Notes: generated from the sequence alone by a model not told the origin. DNA of 16,118 bases from Trichodesmium sp. MAG_R04 (GCA_023356515.1 JAKQYG010000035.1:1-16118), one strand, 5' to 3'; positions 7,475-14,711 are shown, counted from the stretch's first letter. A program made the numbers and translations.

Positions 7475-7909
7475 TACTCAAAAATCTATTCACGATATTT
7501 TTTATTTATATAACAGGTTGGGTTATAGGTGAAGTCAGAGGTCACCTCTTAATATTTTTTCACGGAAGTTAAAAGTTAATCCCCTTCTTCTCCTAGGCCA
7601 TTTTTATTTTTCAAAATTAATAGCAAATTTTTGGAAAAACATATGAAAGTAGAGAAGTGGGGCAGTGGAGAAGAGGTAAACATAATAATAATTAACATCA
7701 TTAACTTAGCTTAAATTAGTCAAAAGTTATTCTCTTTATTTTCCCTAATTATTCTTATACTTGAAAAGTCTCATATATTACACAAAAAATCTAGGAGTTC
7801 AAAGCATAGGTAATTTTAGCAATCTTAAGAAATTCTTTCCTCAAATTATGTTTAATAGTACTATTATATCTATGGGCTGTTCAGCACCTAGAATTATGTA
7901 TAATTAATT
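7475..7909. other. Divergent intergenic region
   Basis: 435 bp between two diverging genes. It holds an odd-length palindrome AGAGGT-C-ACCTCT (7537-7549) followed by TTAATATTTTTT, and a purine-rich stretch (around 7648-7678) of the AGTGGGGCAGTGGAG kind often seen as degenerate repeats between cyanobacterial genes. TATAAT at 7899-7904 lies only five bases before the GUN4-gene ATG, which would imply a leaderless mRNA. No ORF supported. Confidence 0.4.
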
Positions 7910-8851
7910 ATGTTATGTCCTATTTGTGGTACAGAATATCTTGAAACAGTGCCAGAATCTTGCTCTATTTGTGACTGGAATTTAATATCTGAAGCTGAAG
8001 CTGCTTTCTTTGCTACAGCAGAAATTTACCAAAAAAAAGAACAAGCAAAGTTGAACTGGGCAAGAAAAATGTGGCAAATTGTACAATCTAGGGAAAATCC
8101 TAGTCATCATAATAGCAATTCTGGTTTACCAGTTGTACCAGCAGATAGAGTAAATGAAAACCAGAATTACAAAGACCTAAAAAGACAACTAGATCAAATA
8201 CAATCTCAATTACATCAAGCAACAATAGAACGCTTTCAACTTCATTCTCAATTAGAATGGGTACTTTATCATCTTGAACAAGTTAATCCAGAGACTTTAG
8301 TAGAAACCCTATATCGTGTTGATGAGAAGTTGAATGCTATGCCAACCCCAAAACCACCAATGTCAGAAGTAGGAATAGATTATAACCCACTAATAAATCT
8401 TTTGGCTACTGGAAAATGGCGAAAAGCAGATGAAATGACTTGGAAGTTATTGCTGCAAGCGACTCTGAGGGAGGAAGAAGGTTGGCTACAGTTAGCCGAT
8501 ATTGAGAATTTTCCTTGCACAGATCTTTGTACTATTGATTGGCTTTGGGAATATTATAGCAATGGGTTGTTTGGCTTAAATAAACAACAATGTATATGGG
8601 AAAGTATGAGTGGGCAATATGGAGATTTTTGCGACCGCTTGGGATGGCGAGATGGAGAAAATTGGAAATATTATGATGAACTCTCCTTTAGCCTGGAAGC
8701 CCCAGAAGGTCACTTACCTATAATTATATGGCGGCGACGTGCTTGTTATGGGGTAGGTAAAATGATGGCTGCGGAAACTTTTTTGGCTTTGAGAACACGA
8801 CTAATAACTTGTGCTAGCATGACTGAAGTCAGAAGTCAAATCCCCCCTTAG
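7910..8851 (+). CDS. GUN4-domain protein with N-terminal zinc ribbon and coiled coil
   Basis: A 313-residue three-part protein. Residues 1-23 form a zinc ribbon-like knuckle with C3-P-I-C6 and C18-S-I-C21. Residues about 83-135 (KDLKRQLDQIQSQLHQATIE, then FQLHSQLEWVLYHLEQVN) are a predicted coiled coil. Residues 158 to about 300 are a GUN4 domain: YNPLINLLATGKWRKADEMT, LLLQATLREEEGWLQLADIE, NFPCTDLCTIDWLWEYYSNG and FCDRLGWRDGENW. Classical Gun4 binds (Mg-)protoporphyrin and activates Mg-chelatase; this multidomain paralogue is not that protein and its ligand is unknown. There is no Shine-Dalgarno sequence before the ATG, and a TATAAT sits five bases upstream, so a leaderless start is possible. 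The last residues (SMTEVRSQIPP) are encoded by a sequence resembling intergenic repeat DNA, so the native C-terminus may have been near residue 302. Domain calls are firm, the role is inferred. Confidence 0.88.
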   Translation: MLCPICGTEYLETVPESCSICDWNLISEAEAAFFATAEIYQKKEQAKLNWARKMWQIVQSRENPSHHNSNSGLPVVPADRVNENQNYKDLKRQLDQIQSQLHQATIERFQLHSQLEWVLYHLEQVNPETLVETLYRVDEKLNAMPTPKPPMSEVGIDYNPLINLLATGKWRKADEMTWKLLLQATLREEEGWLQLADIENFPCTDLCTIDWLWEYYSNGLFGLNKQQCIWESMSGQYGDFCDRLGWRDGENWKYYDELSFSLEAPEGHLPIIIWRRRACYGVGKMMAAETFLALRTRLITCASMTEVRSQIPP

Positions 8852-8859
8852 AGAACTCC

Positions 8860-8898
8860 TAAAACTCTTTTCTGAAAGGAGGATAGGGAGATAGAAAA
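8860..8898. repeat. Dispersed intergenic repeat, copy A
   Basis: TAAAACTCTTTTCTG (8860-8874), an 8-nt gap, then ATAGGGAGATAGAAAA (8883-8898). The same two blocks recur at 11714-11754 with a longer gap. The copy lies just after the GUN4-domain gene's stop codon. TCCT/AGGA pairing around it could form a weak hairpin, without a U-run. Confidence 0.55.
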
Positions 8899-9030
8899 TC
8901 GCAAAATTAGAAAAAAACGTCTTTTTAAATACACAGGATTTATACCATTTCTCAAAAAGAATGCTATAATATACTTAATGCTGCTATCAAATATATGTAC
9001 AAAAATTACTTATTGATGTACGCGATCGCC

Positions 9031-9321
9031 AAAACTATACAGAGCATTATTCCCTAGACTAACAGATATTCTCATTCGTCTAAGTTTTCTGGTGAATGGT
9101 TAGTGATCGTGGAGCGAACGTTAAAAGCCACAAATCTTCTACGGGTTGTAATTCGGGTGAGTGACTAGGCAGAAAAAACAAGTCAATACCTTGGGGTAAT
9201 ATCAGCTTGTTAGTAGTATGCTATCCAGTTTTGTCAACAACAGGAGTATCCGTTTATTTTGATTGAGGTTAAATTCTTGTGCTAAATCTGCTAACACAAG
9301 ACTGAATAGCTCTGTGTTGAC
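9031..9321 (-). pseudogene. IS630-family transposase remnant (DDE C-terminal half)
   Basis: Reading leftward from 9321 gives VNTELFSLVLADLAQEFN and NQNKRILL. After a frame change come VVDKTG, a TAG (9223-9221) where the family has tryptophan before HTTNK, then LILPQGIDLFFLPSHSPELQ and PVEDLW. This is the catalytic end of a DDE_3/IS630 transposase: second Asp in VVDK, Glu in PVEDLW. Beyond that the frame is lost again, with a faint SPENLDE-EYLL tail. With a frameshift, a nonsense codon and no N-terminal half it is dead. Homology at the 9321 side stops four bases before the 72-bp tandem duplication. It is a different IS630 lineage from the intact element at the right end of the window. Confidence 0.75.
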
Positions 9322-9324
9322 TTT

Positions 9325-9468
9325 CTCACGGGGTGACAAGTAAGCTTAATGGTAGATATAGTAATAATTTGAGACAATAAATTGAATAATAATTCACTCA
9401 CGGGGTGACAAGTAAGCTTAATGGTAGATATAGTAATAATTTGAGACAATAAATTGAATAATAATTTA
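9325..9468. repeat. 72-bp tandem duplication (two copies)
   Basis: Bases 9325-9394 and 9397-9466 are identical over 70 positions, with a period of 72 bp; the only difference inside the second unit is C to T at 9395/9467. The unit begins CTCACGGGGTGACAAG and contains no recognisable gene. The near-identity in otherwise decayed DNA implies a recent duplication. Because 72 is divisible by three, an apparent 75-codon ORF runs through it on the minus strand, but this is an effect of the repeat and not a gene. Confidence 0.9.
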
Positions 9469-9872
9469 ATTAAAAAAGAAAGCTTATCGAGTTTGGGAGG
9501 TAGCGATCGCCAATTCACTCTTATCCACCTAGCGCAAACCCATCTAAATCATGGCAGTTTCTACCGTTCTGGCTTGTAGGAGTAATGAGTATAAATGCTC
9601 ATAAGCCTGAACCTTACTCTGTCAAAACTTTAAAATAAGATGCGTTTGCCCTGCACTACACCCCAATATTTCTCAAACTGATTAGGCGATGGAACAAGCC
9701 TACTTTTATACCCGGATTTAGTATAAGAATGCTGGCAAGAATGTATATTGACCCTGGGGGACCAACATTATACACTTTACAAATAATTGCTGAATATGGA
9801 AATTTAGACTTTCCAGAAGCTAAAGCTTTTTTCGATTATTTTGTAGTTTTTTAAAAAGTGGGGAGTGCTGAA
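9469..9872. other. Gene-poor stretch with an unrecognised coding-like fragment
   Basis: 404 bp between the tandem duplication and the DUF262 gene stop. The left half may be diverged 5' transposase sequence but I cannot align it. The right half has a + strand open frame from 9639 to a TAA at 9852-9854. Its first ATG (9729) gives 41 residues: MLARMYIDPGGPTLYTLQII, AEYGNLDFPEAKAFFDYFVV, F. The composition looks protein-like and could be the C-terminus of a lost gene. I do not recognise it and no ribosome site precedes the ATG. It ends 18 bp from the converging DUF262 stop codon. A HIP1 site lies at 9503. Confidence 0.35.
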
Positions 9873-11654
9873 TTACTCAGGAACATCCCAAACTTTTTTA
9901 GCTAATTGAGTCAACATTGCCTGGCGAGTTTCTATTGCCTGAGAATCCCATTTTTCAAATGTCTTTAAATCTTTTACAGCCAAATTAATAGTTGTATTCT
10001 CCCCAACATAAATTTCTTCAGCAATAGTTCTAGTCAACAAAAATCTAGACTTTGTATAACCTAATTTTTTCTCAGTAAAGTTAGCATCAATAAGAGCAGA
10101 TTTAATCGAACTTTCTAACAAAGTCATATTTCCTAAAAGTTTGCTATAATTTTCTATTTCAGTAGGTTTATCAAAATCTACAATCACTTTATTGGTCGGA
10201 TTTTCTGATAAAATTTGTTCTAATTCTAATTTGAGAATATAATTTCTTAAATCATCAATCCCCCCCCCATAACCCCAGGCATTTTCATCTATATATTGTG
10301 TTAATTTTGCCAAAATATATTTAATTTGATATAGCTGAAATGATGACTTATTTAGTTTATAGAATGCCTTTTCAAATTTCTCCGCTACTCGCTGCTTGCT
10401 AGGAATAATGTGGTGAGCAATAAAATAATCAAAATCTTCTTGTGAAGTAATTTTACGTAACTCACTTGCCCACTTAAGAATCATTCCATCAAATGCTTTT
10501 TGATTGCGATCGCTAGTCAACATTGCTAAAAATAATAAATTTTCTATTTCACTGCAGAGATTAACAAAATAATCTTGAGGTAACTTATGGGCAGCCAAAA
10601 GTAATATTAAATGCTGTCTAACATTTACACTAAGATTTATAATATTCACCAAATACCGATTAACAGTACCATCAACATTATTACCCATTAAAAATGCTAC
10701 ATAAGCTTGAGCTGAAGTAAGTAAATTATTTACAAACCGAATCGGTTCAGTTTTATATCCACACAGAGATTCATTATTCAGGAACCAATCATAGACTTCT
10801 TTTTCCAAAATATAATTCCCATCTTCTGCATATTTTGCCAATATAAAATAACGCAAAAAACGCATTGGTTTTTCTTGGGATTTATAGAGCAAATCTATCA
10901 TCTTTTTCCATTTTACTTTGATTTGATCATATTCTGTTTGTTTAGCTTTAGTAAAAATTAAATTTTTGAGTAAATCCATATCATTTAGAGCTAAACCACG
11001 ATGATTAAGAGTTGAATATATTTTCAAAGCATGAGAAACACTAGCTGTTTTAACTCGAATTAACTTAACATTTTTAAGAAAATATGCGTAAAACCTTTTC
11101 AGATTAAAAATAACAACTTCATCTAGTTGAAAATTATGAGAAAGAAAACTTCTAATTTCAGCATAAGCACTCTGAATATTTTTAACAGAGCGAGTAGAAC
11201 AAAGAGGGTCTAAATCTACTTGGAGAGCTATATTTTCTAGTATTCCTCGACTTTCCTCATATTGTAGTTCTACTTTATGTCTAAACTGGTCATTACCCCA
11301 ATTATCCGTATACAAAGTAGCAATCTTATTTTTTAATGCTTCAATAGGTTCATTAGGATTAATAGTTAATAGATAATCTCGAATTGCACACAGAACTAGA
11401 TAAGCAGTAGTAATTCGTTGTTGCCCATCAATTACTTCATAAAATTTTTCCCCACGGCCACAAACAATTATACTGCCAATAAAATACTCAGGGTACGAGT
11501 TTTGAATTTGTTCAGAAAATTCTTCATAGATGTCTTGAATAAATTCATTTACCTCTTTTTGTTCCCAAACATACTCCCGTTGATAATCAGGAATAATATA
11601 AAATTCATCAAATAACTTTTCTAAAGTCATGTCTTGAGATTCAATAGTTGACAT
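9873..11654 (-). CDS. DUF262/DUF1524 (GmrSD-like) protein with degenerate nuclease motif and internal G9 tract
   Basis: A 593-residue protein of the DUF262 group, related to the modification-dependent type IV restriction enzyme GmrSD. The N-terminal ParB/Srx-like NTPase domain is intact: I21-PDYQREYVW30, GSIIVCGRGEKFYEVIDGQQ with D76-GQQR80, and NHRGLALNDMDLLKN. The C-terminal part is DUF1524-like (His-Me finger): LLGNMTLLES near 506-515, YTKSRFLLTRTIAEE, ETRQAMLTQLAKKVW. The catalytic EHxLP-type motif is expected just before it, but the matching segment reads LEQILSENP (Q480, S483), so the His and Pro are replaced, each explicable by one base change. Residues 463-465 are three glycines coded by nine consecutive G (10260-10268, complement). 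GAGGT (11661-11665) six bases upstream supports the start. It stands alone, without methyltransferase or partner. It may be a nuclease-dead homologue or a phase-variable gene. Confidence 0.88.
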   Translation of the reverse strand: MSTIESQDMTLEKLFDEFYIIPDYQREYVWEQKEVNEFIQDIYEEFSEQIQNSYPEYFIGSIIVCGRGEKFYEVIDGQQRITTAYLVLCAIRDYLLTINPNEPIEALKNKIATLYTDNWGNDQFRHKVELQYEESRGILENIALQVDLDPLCSTRSVKNIQSAYAEIRSFLSHNFQLDEVVIFNLKRFYAYFLKNVKLIRVKTASVSHALKIYSTLNHRGLALNDMDLLKNLIFTKAKQTEYDQIKVKWKKMIDLLYKSQEKPMRFLRYFILAKYAEDGNYILEKEVYDWFLNNESLCGYKTEPIRFVNNLLTSAQAYVAFLMGNNVDGTVNRYLVNIINLSVNVRQHLILLLAAHKLPQDYFVNLCSEIENLLFLAMLTSDRNQKAFDGMILKWASELRKITSQEDFDYFIAHHIIPSKQRVAEKFEKAFYKLNKSSFQLYQIKYILAKLTQYIDENAWGYGGGIDDLRNYILKLELEQILSENPTNKVIVDFDKPTEIENYSKLLGNMTLLESSIKSALIDANFTEKKLGYTKSRFLLTRTIAEEIYVGENTTINLAVKDLKTFEKWDSQAIETRQAMLTQLAKKVWDVPE

Positions 11655-11713
11655 ATAATTACCTCAATAGTTTTAATGCCCTACCTTTAAGGCTATCCCT
11701 TATAAGGAATTTA

Positions 11714-11754
11714 TAAAACCCTTTTCTGTTATCTAGGGAATAGGGAGATGGAAA
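11714..11754. repeat. Dispersed intergenic repeat, copy B
   Basis: TAAAACCCTTTTCTG (11714-11728), an 11-nt gap, then ATAGGGAGATGGAAA (11740-11754). It shares both blocks with copy A at 8860-8898, one mismatch in each. Just left of it is a 10-bp palindrome CCTTATAAGG (11698-11707), 44 bp upstream of the DUF262 start codon, which could alternatively act as an operator for that gene. Confidence 0.5.
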
Positions 11755-11815
11755 GTATAGGAGAAAATGACCGCACAATTGGTGATTATTTCATATCTTT
11801 ACTGAAAAATTGGGT

Positions 11816-12056
11816 TTAAAGCCTCGCCCTTCTAGGGCTACTTTTTAGGTTATTTTTTTTCACAGGTTATGTGCTTGTTGCTTTTTAGTTCACAAGAAAT
11901 ATATTAGTCGCGGGTGGGCATACCCAGACAAAAAACGGACAGAGAGGCCAGCAGCCAGACTACTGCCAAAGTAGCAGCAGCCTGTGAAATGTCAACCCGC
12001 CGAGGGGCTACGGCTCGGTAGGAAACCCCGTGCCTTTAGGCCGGGGAGGATGTCAA
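11816..12056 (+). mobile_element. Internally deleted IS200/IS605-like element (PATE-type)
   Basis: The left end has the subterminal hairpin GCCCT-TCT-AGGGC (11826-11838) in the context TTTAAAGCCTCGCCC. The right end has CCCCG..CGGGG enclosing GCCT..AGGC (12026-12046), followed by AGGATGTCAA (12047-12056). GGAAACCCCGTGCC..GGCCGGGGAGGATGTCAA is the kind of right end I know from cyanobacterial TnpB elements. Between them only about 190 bp remain. A short + strand frame (11908-12021, ending CEMSTRRGATAR then TAG) may be the last residues of TnpB. No TnpA (HUH) or TnpB catalytic motif is left, so it could move only with help in trans. The exact ends are estimated. The hairpins are seen; family assignment is by remembered end sequence. 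Confidence 0.55.
11945..12056 (+). ncRNA. Omega-RNA-like (TnpB guide RNA scaffold) candidate
   Basis: In IS200/IS605 and IS607 elements the 3' end of tnpB and the right end encode the omega-RNA scaffold, whose guide is the flanking DNA. Here three consecutive stem-loops precede the element end: CTACT/AGTAG (11960-11974), CCGAG/CTCGG (12000-12018) and the GC-rich end hairpin 12026-12046. If the end is at 12056, the guide would start at CTCAGTCTTG (12057). Expression and boundaries are inferred, and no active TnpB is encoded in this window. Confidence 0.35.
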
Positions 12057-12502
12057 CTCAGTCTTGTTCATAAAATGTTGCTGGAGAAAGTTTTGAGATT
12101 TACTCTATAGACATCCTAGCAAAGGGCATAGACATTTCTAAATCATCAAAATTTTGAGTCGATCAAATCTAACTTTTACCTTGCCAGTAGCACTATAGCT
12201 AACCAAGTCAAAAAATGTCATAATTTATAGTGACAGTAGAATTGCTGAAGCAAACTCTACTGTCAACCAATCAACTCTGCAAAAATCCGCAAAAATTTGA
12301 TCTTTAATTAAATATTCCTAAAGATTTCGCACTCACCATTTTTCCTTCCTAAAACATTAGAGTGGGGAAGAATAAACCGCTTTCCCTTCTTATGAGATAT
12401 ACCCAACTCATGCGGGCAAGATGCTAAATGGTTTTCACCATTTACCCTGTACATCATATGCCCGAAATGTGCTGTAATAAAGTATGCTGAGAATAGTTAA
12501 TT
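12057..12502. other. Intergenic region downstream of prs
   Basis: 446 bp with no supported ORF. Two clear inverted repeats. One is TGACAGTAGA/TCTACTGTCA (12231-12240 with 12256-12265, 15-nt loop). The other is TAAATGGT-TTTC-ACCATTTA (12425-12444). The second lies about 60 bp beyond the prs stop codon on the transcript side; it lacks a U-run, so as a prs terminator it is weak. Nothing else recognised. Confidence 0.5.
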
Positions 12503-13495
12503 CTAGCGAAACATACTACTAACTGAAGTATCTTCGTGAATACGCCAAATTGTCTCACCCAATAAATTTGCTACCGAAAGGACTCTTAACTGAGGAAAAT
12601 TCTTTTGCTCATTGAATGGGATAGTATTAGTAACAATCACTTCTTCAAATATTCCACTGGAAAGGCAGTCAATAGCTGGAGGTGAAAATACAGCATGAGT
12701 AGCACAGGCATAAACTTGTCGTGCTCCTTGTTCACGCAATAGTCCTCCACCTTTGCAAATAGTCCCAGCTGTATCAATCATGTCATCTACTAAAACAGCA
12801 GTTTTGTCTTTAACATCCCCAACTACATTTAAAACTTCTGCCACGTTGTGAGCTTGGCGACGCTTGTCAATAATTGCCAAAGGAGCATCATTTAGCTTTT
12901 TCGCAAAAGCTCTAGCTCTTGCTACCCCACCCACATCAGGAGAAACAACAACAATATCAGATAAATTCTTACTGGCCAAGTAATCTAAAATTATTGGTGA
13001 ACTGTAAACATGATCAAACGGGATATCAAAATAACCCTGAATCTGAGCGGAATGCAAATCCATTGCCAGAATGCGACTAGCTCCCGCCTCAGTAATCAAA
13101 TTGGCCACTAATTTCGCTGTAATTGATTCTCTTCCAGCAGTTTTGCGGTCTGCCCTAGCATAACCATAGTAAGGAATTACTGCAGTAATTTGTCTGGCAG
13201 AAGCACGACGACAAGCATCTATCATTATTAACAATTCCATCAGGTTGTCATTAACGGGGTAACAACTAGGTTGAATTAGATAAACATCACAGCCCCGAAT
13301 TGATTCCTGAATTTGAATATATAGTTCTCCATCAGCAAAGCGCTTACGTACCATTGGGCCTAGATCTAAACCTAGGTATCTAGCTACTTCCGTAGATAGA
13401 GGCACGTTAGCAGATCCTGAAAAAAGTCTTAGTCGATTATGATCGTTAACAATAGGAGGCACAGGAGCCCGAATTGGTAAAGTAGCGTGGATCAC
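12503..13495 (-). CDS. prs: Ribose-phosphate pyrophosphokinase (PRPP synthetase)
   Basis: Cytosolic enzyme (EC 2.7.6.1) that transfers diphosphate from ATP to ribose 5-phosphate, giving PRPP for purine, pyrimidine, histidine, tryptophan and NAD synthesis. At 330 residues it is the normal class I length. Visible hallmarks are RLFSGSANVPLSTEVARYLG, KRFADGELYIQIQESIRG, PYYGYARADRK near 106-116, the catalytic-histidine segment DLHSAQIQGYFDIPFDH near 143-160, SPDVGGVARARAFAKKL, and the PRPP-binding loop VLVDDMIDTAGTI (D237, D238, D241). The start is GTG (13495-13493) with AGAGG five bases upstream; the next in-frame methionine would cut into the conserved core. It stands alone with long gaps on both sides. 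Assignment is secure. Confidence 0.98.
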   Translation of the reverse strand: MIHATLPIRAPVPPIVNDHNRLRLFSGSANVPLSTEVARYLGLDLGPMVRKRFADGELYIQIQESIRGCDVYLIQPSCYPVNDNLMELLIMIDACRRASARQITAVIPYYGYARADRKTAGRESITAKLVANLITEAGASRILAMDLHSAQIQGYFDIPFDHVYSSPIILDYLASKNLSDIVVVSPDVGGVARARAFAKKLNDAPLAIIDKRRQAHNVAEVLNVVGDVKDKTAVLVDDMIDTAGTICKGGGLLREQGARQVYACATHAVFSPPAIDCLSSGIFEEVIVTNTIPFNEQKNFPQLRVLSVANLLGETIWRIHEDTSVSSMFR

Positions 13496-14039
13496 GGCAA
13501 CCTCTTGTAGTACTTTTATTCATCGTAATCCTATCATCTCAAAACAAAAATATACTTCCGTGTTTTTATTTTTTATTGATAGAAAAACTATTTGATTCCC
13601 AATATAGCAAAGATTTTTGCCCAGTTAATCTAAATTATTTTAGTAATAAAATTCCATAACTCTTTGAAAAATGTAAAATCTCTTAAACAGATACTATTTT
13701 TCTCATCATTACTTTGAACAATAGAGATATAGAGAAAATACTGTATATGGCGGTCAAAGTATAACACCCGGACATATTACTAAGTTTTGAAACTCATTGA
13801 GAGATTAATTGTGACTTGTGTGTAGTACCATTACATCAATCTGTGACATGATTTTAGCATTGAAGTAGAATTGAATACTCAATCATCAGTAATTAGCCTC
13901 TCAAGATGTATAATGGGAAACTGAAATTTCTATTAAGCAAGATTAACAAGCACTACAGACTTTTCAAATATAGTTGTTTTAAATTTTAGCTGAAAGCTAA
14001 TACATCATTGAATTATTCATTATTATCAGGATTGGAATT
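13496..14039. other. Divergent intergenic region between prs and yqeY
   Basis: 544 bp that must hold the promoters of both diverging genes. AT-rich, with two TGTGAC words (about 13811 and 13841). A short ORF from ATG 13905 (27 codons, no ribosome site) is not convincing. I cannot assign a promoter with confidence on either strand and see no RNA gene or repeat. Confidence 0.4.
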
Positions 14040-14495
14040 ATGAGTTTAAAAGACAAAATTACAGAGGATATTAAAGTGGCTATGAAGGCCAAGGAAAAGG
14101 TACGCTTGGAGACAGTTCGTAGTATCAAAAAAGTTATTCTAGAGGAGGAAGTAAACGTTAGAGCTGCCGGAAAAGAGTGTCTGACAGAAACTCAAGAAAT
14201 GGATATATTAGCAAGATTGGCCAAACAACGTCGAGATTCTATAGAGCAATATACTCAAGTGGGTCGTCAGGAACTAGCAGATCAAGAAGCAGCAGAATTG
14301 GCTATTATTGAAGAATATCTACCAAAACAGTTATCTGATGATGAAATTGCTCAGGTAATAGATAGGACTATTGTTAATGTGGGAGCCAGTTCCCCTAAAG
14401 ATATGGGTAAAGTTATGAGCCAGGTAATGCAGCAGTTGAAAGGTAAGGCCGATGGTAAAAAAGTTCAAGAAATTGTTAAGACTAAGCTAAATTAA
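14040..14495 (+). CDS. yqeY: GatB/YqeY domain-containing protein
   Basis: A 151-residue soluble helical protein, normal length for the stand-alone YqeY family. It resembles the C-terminal tail domain of the GatB subunit of Asp/Glu-tRNA amidotransferase. Diagnostic segments are MSLKDKITEDIKVAMKAKEK, RLETVRSIKKVILEEEV, the KQRRDSIEQYTQVGRQELAD helix, EAAELAIIEEYLPKQLSDDE and the C-terminal GKVMSQVMQQLKGKADGKKV. By analogy to GatB it may bind tRNA, but the stand-alone protein has no proven reaction. AGGA at 14028-14031, eight bases before the ATG, supports the start. It diverges from prs and has no partner gene beside it. Confidence 0.95.
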   Translation: MSLKDKITEDIKVAMKAKEKVRLETVRSIKKVILEEEVNVRAAGKECLTETQEMDILARLAKQRRDSIEQYTQVGRQELADQEAAELAIIEEYLPKQLSDDEIAQVIDRTIVNVGASSPKDMGKVMSQVMQQLKGKADGKKVQEIVKTKLN

Positions 14496-14711
14496 TAAAT
14501 TTATAACAAGAAGTTAAAACACTGTTTATTCAACACAGATTTAAGATAGCTATAATGATTAATCCCAGATTCCGCGCTTCTTGACATTAAATTGATAAGT
14601 TTTATTGATTTATCGCCCCAAATGCTATCCCTGAAAGCCTTATAGCTATGGGGATCGATTTTAACTGTTATAAAGAATTGTAACTAATTTTCTCATAAAA
14701 AATTAGTTATT

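Noticed and set aside
7527..7560. Terminator (AGGTGA/TCACCT followed by TTTTTT)
   Set aside because: The stem is six pairs, a gap separates it from the T-run, and no + strand gene ends nearby.
9325..9468. CRISPR array
   Set aside because: Only two contiguous 72-bp copies without spacers.
9291..9518. 75-codon minus-strand ORF with an internal repeated peptide
   Set aside because: The repeat peptide is only the translation of the 72-bp tandem DNA duplication. There is no ribosome site, and the true transposase frame here is different.
11418..11615. 65-codon + strand ORF
   Set aside because: Antisense to the NTPase motif region of the DUF262 gene.
12425..12444. prs terminator
   Set aside because: The 8-bp hairpin is real, but no U-run follows on the prs transcript, so it is reported only as an inverted repeat.
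13816..13835. NtcA-like site GTAGTACCATTAC upstream of yqeY
   Set aside because: Spacing between GTA and TAC is seven, not the eight bases of the NtcA consensus, and no matching -10 follows.
13905..13988. 27-codon ORF between prs and yqeY
   Set aside because: No ribosome site and no recognisable composition.
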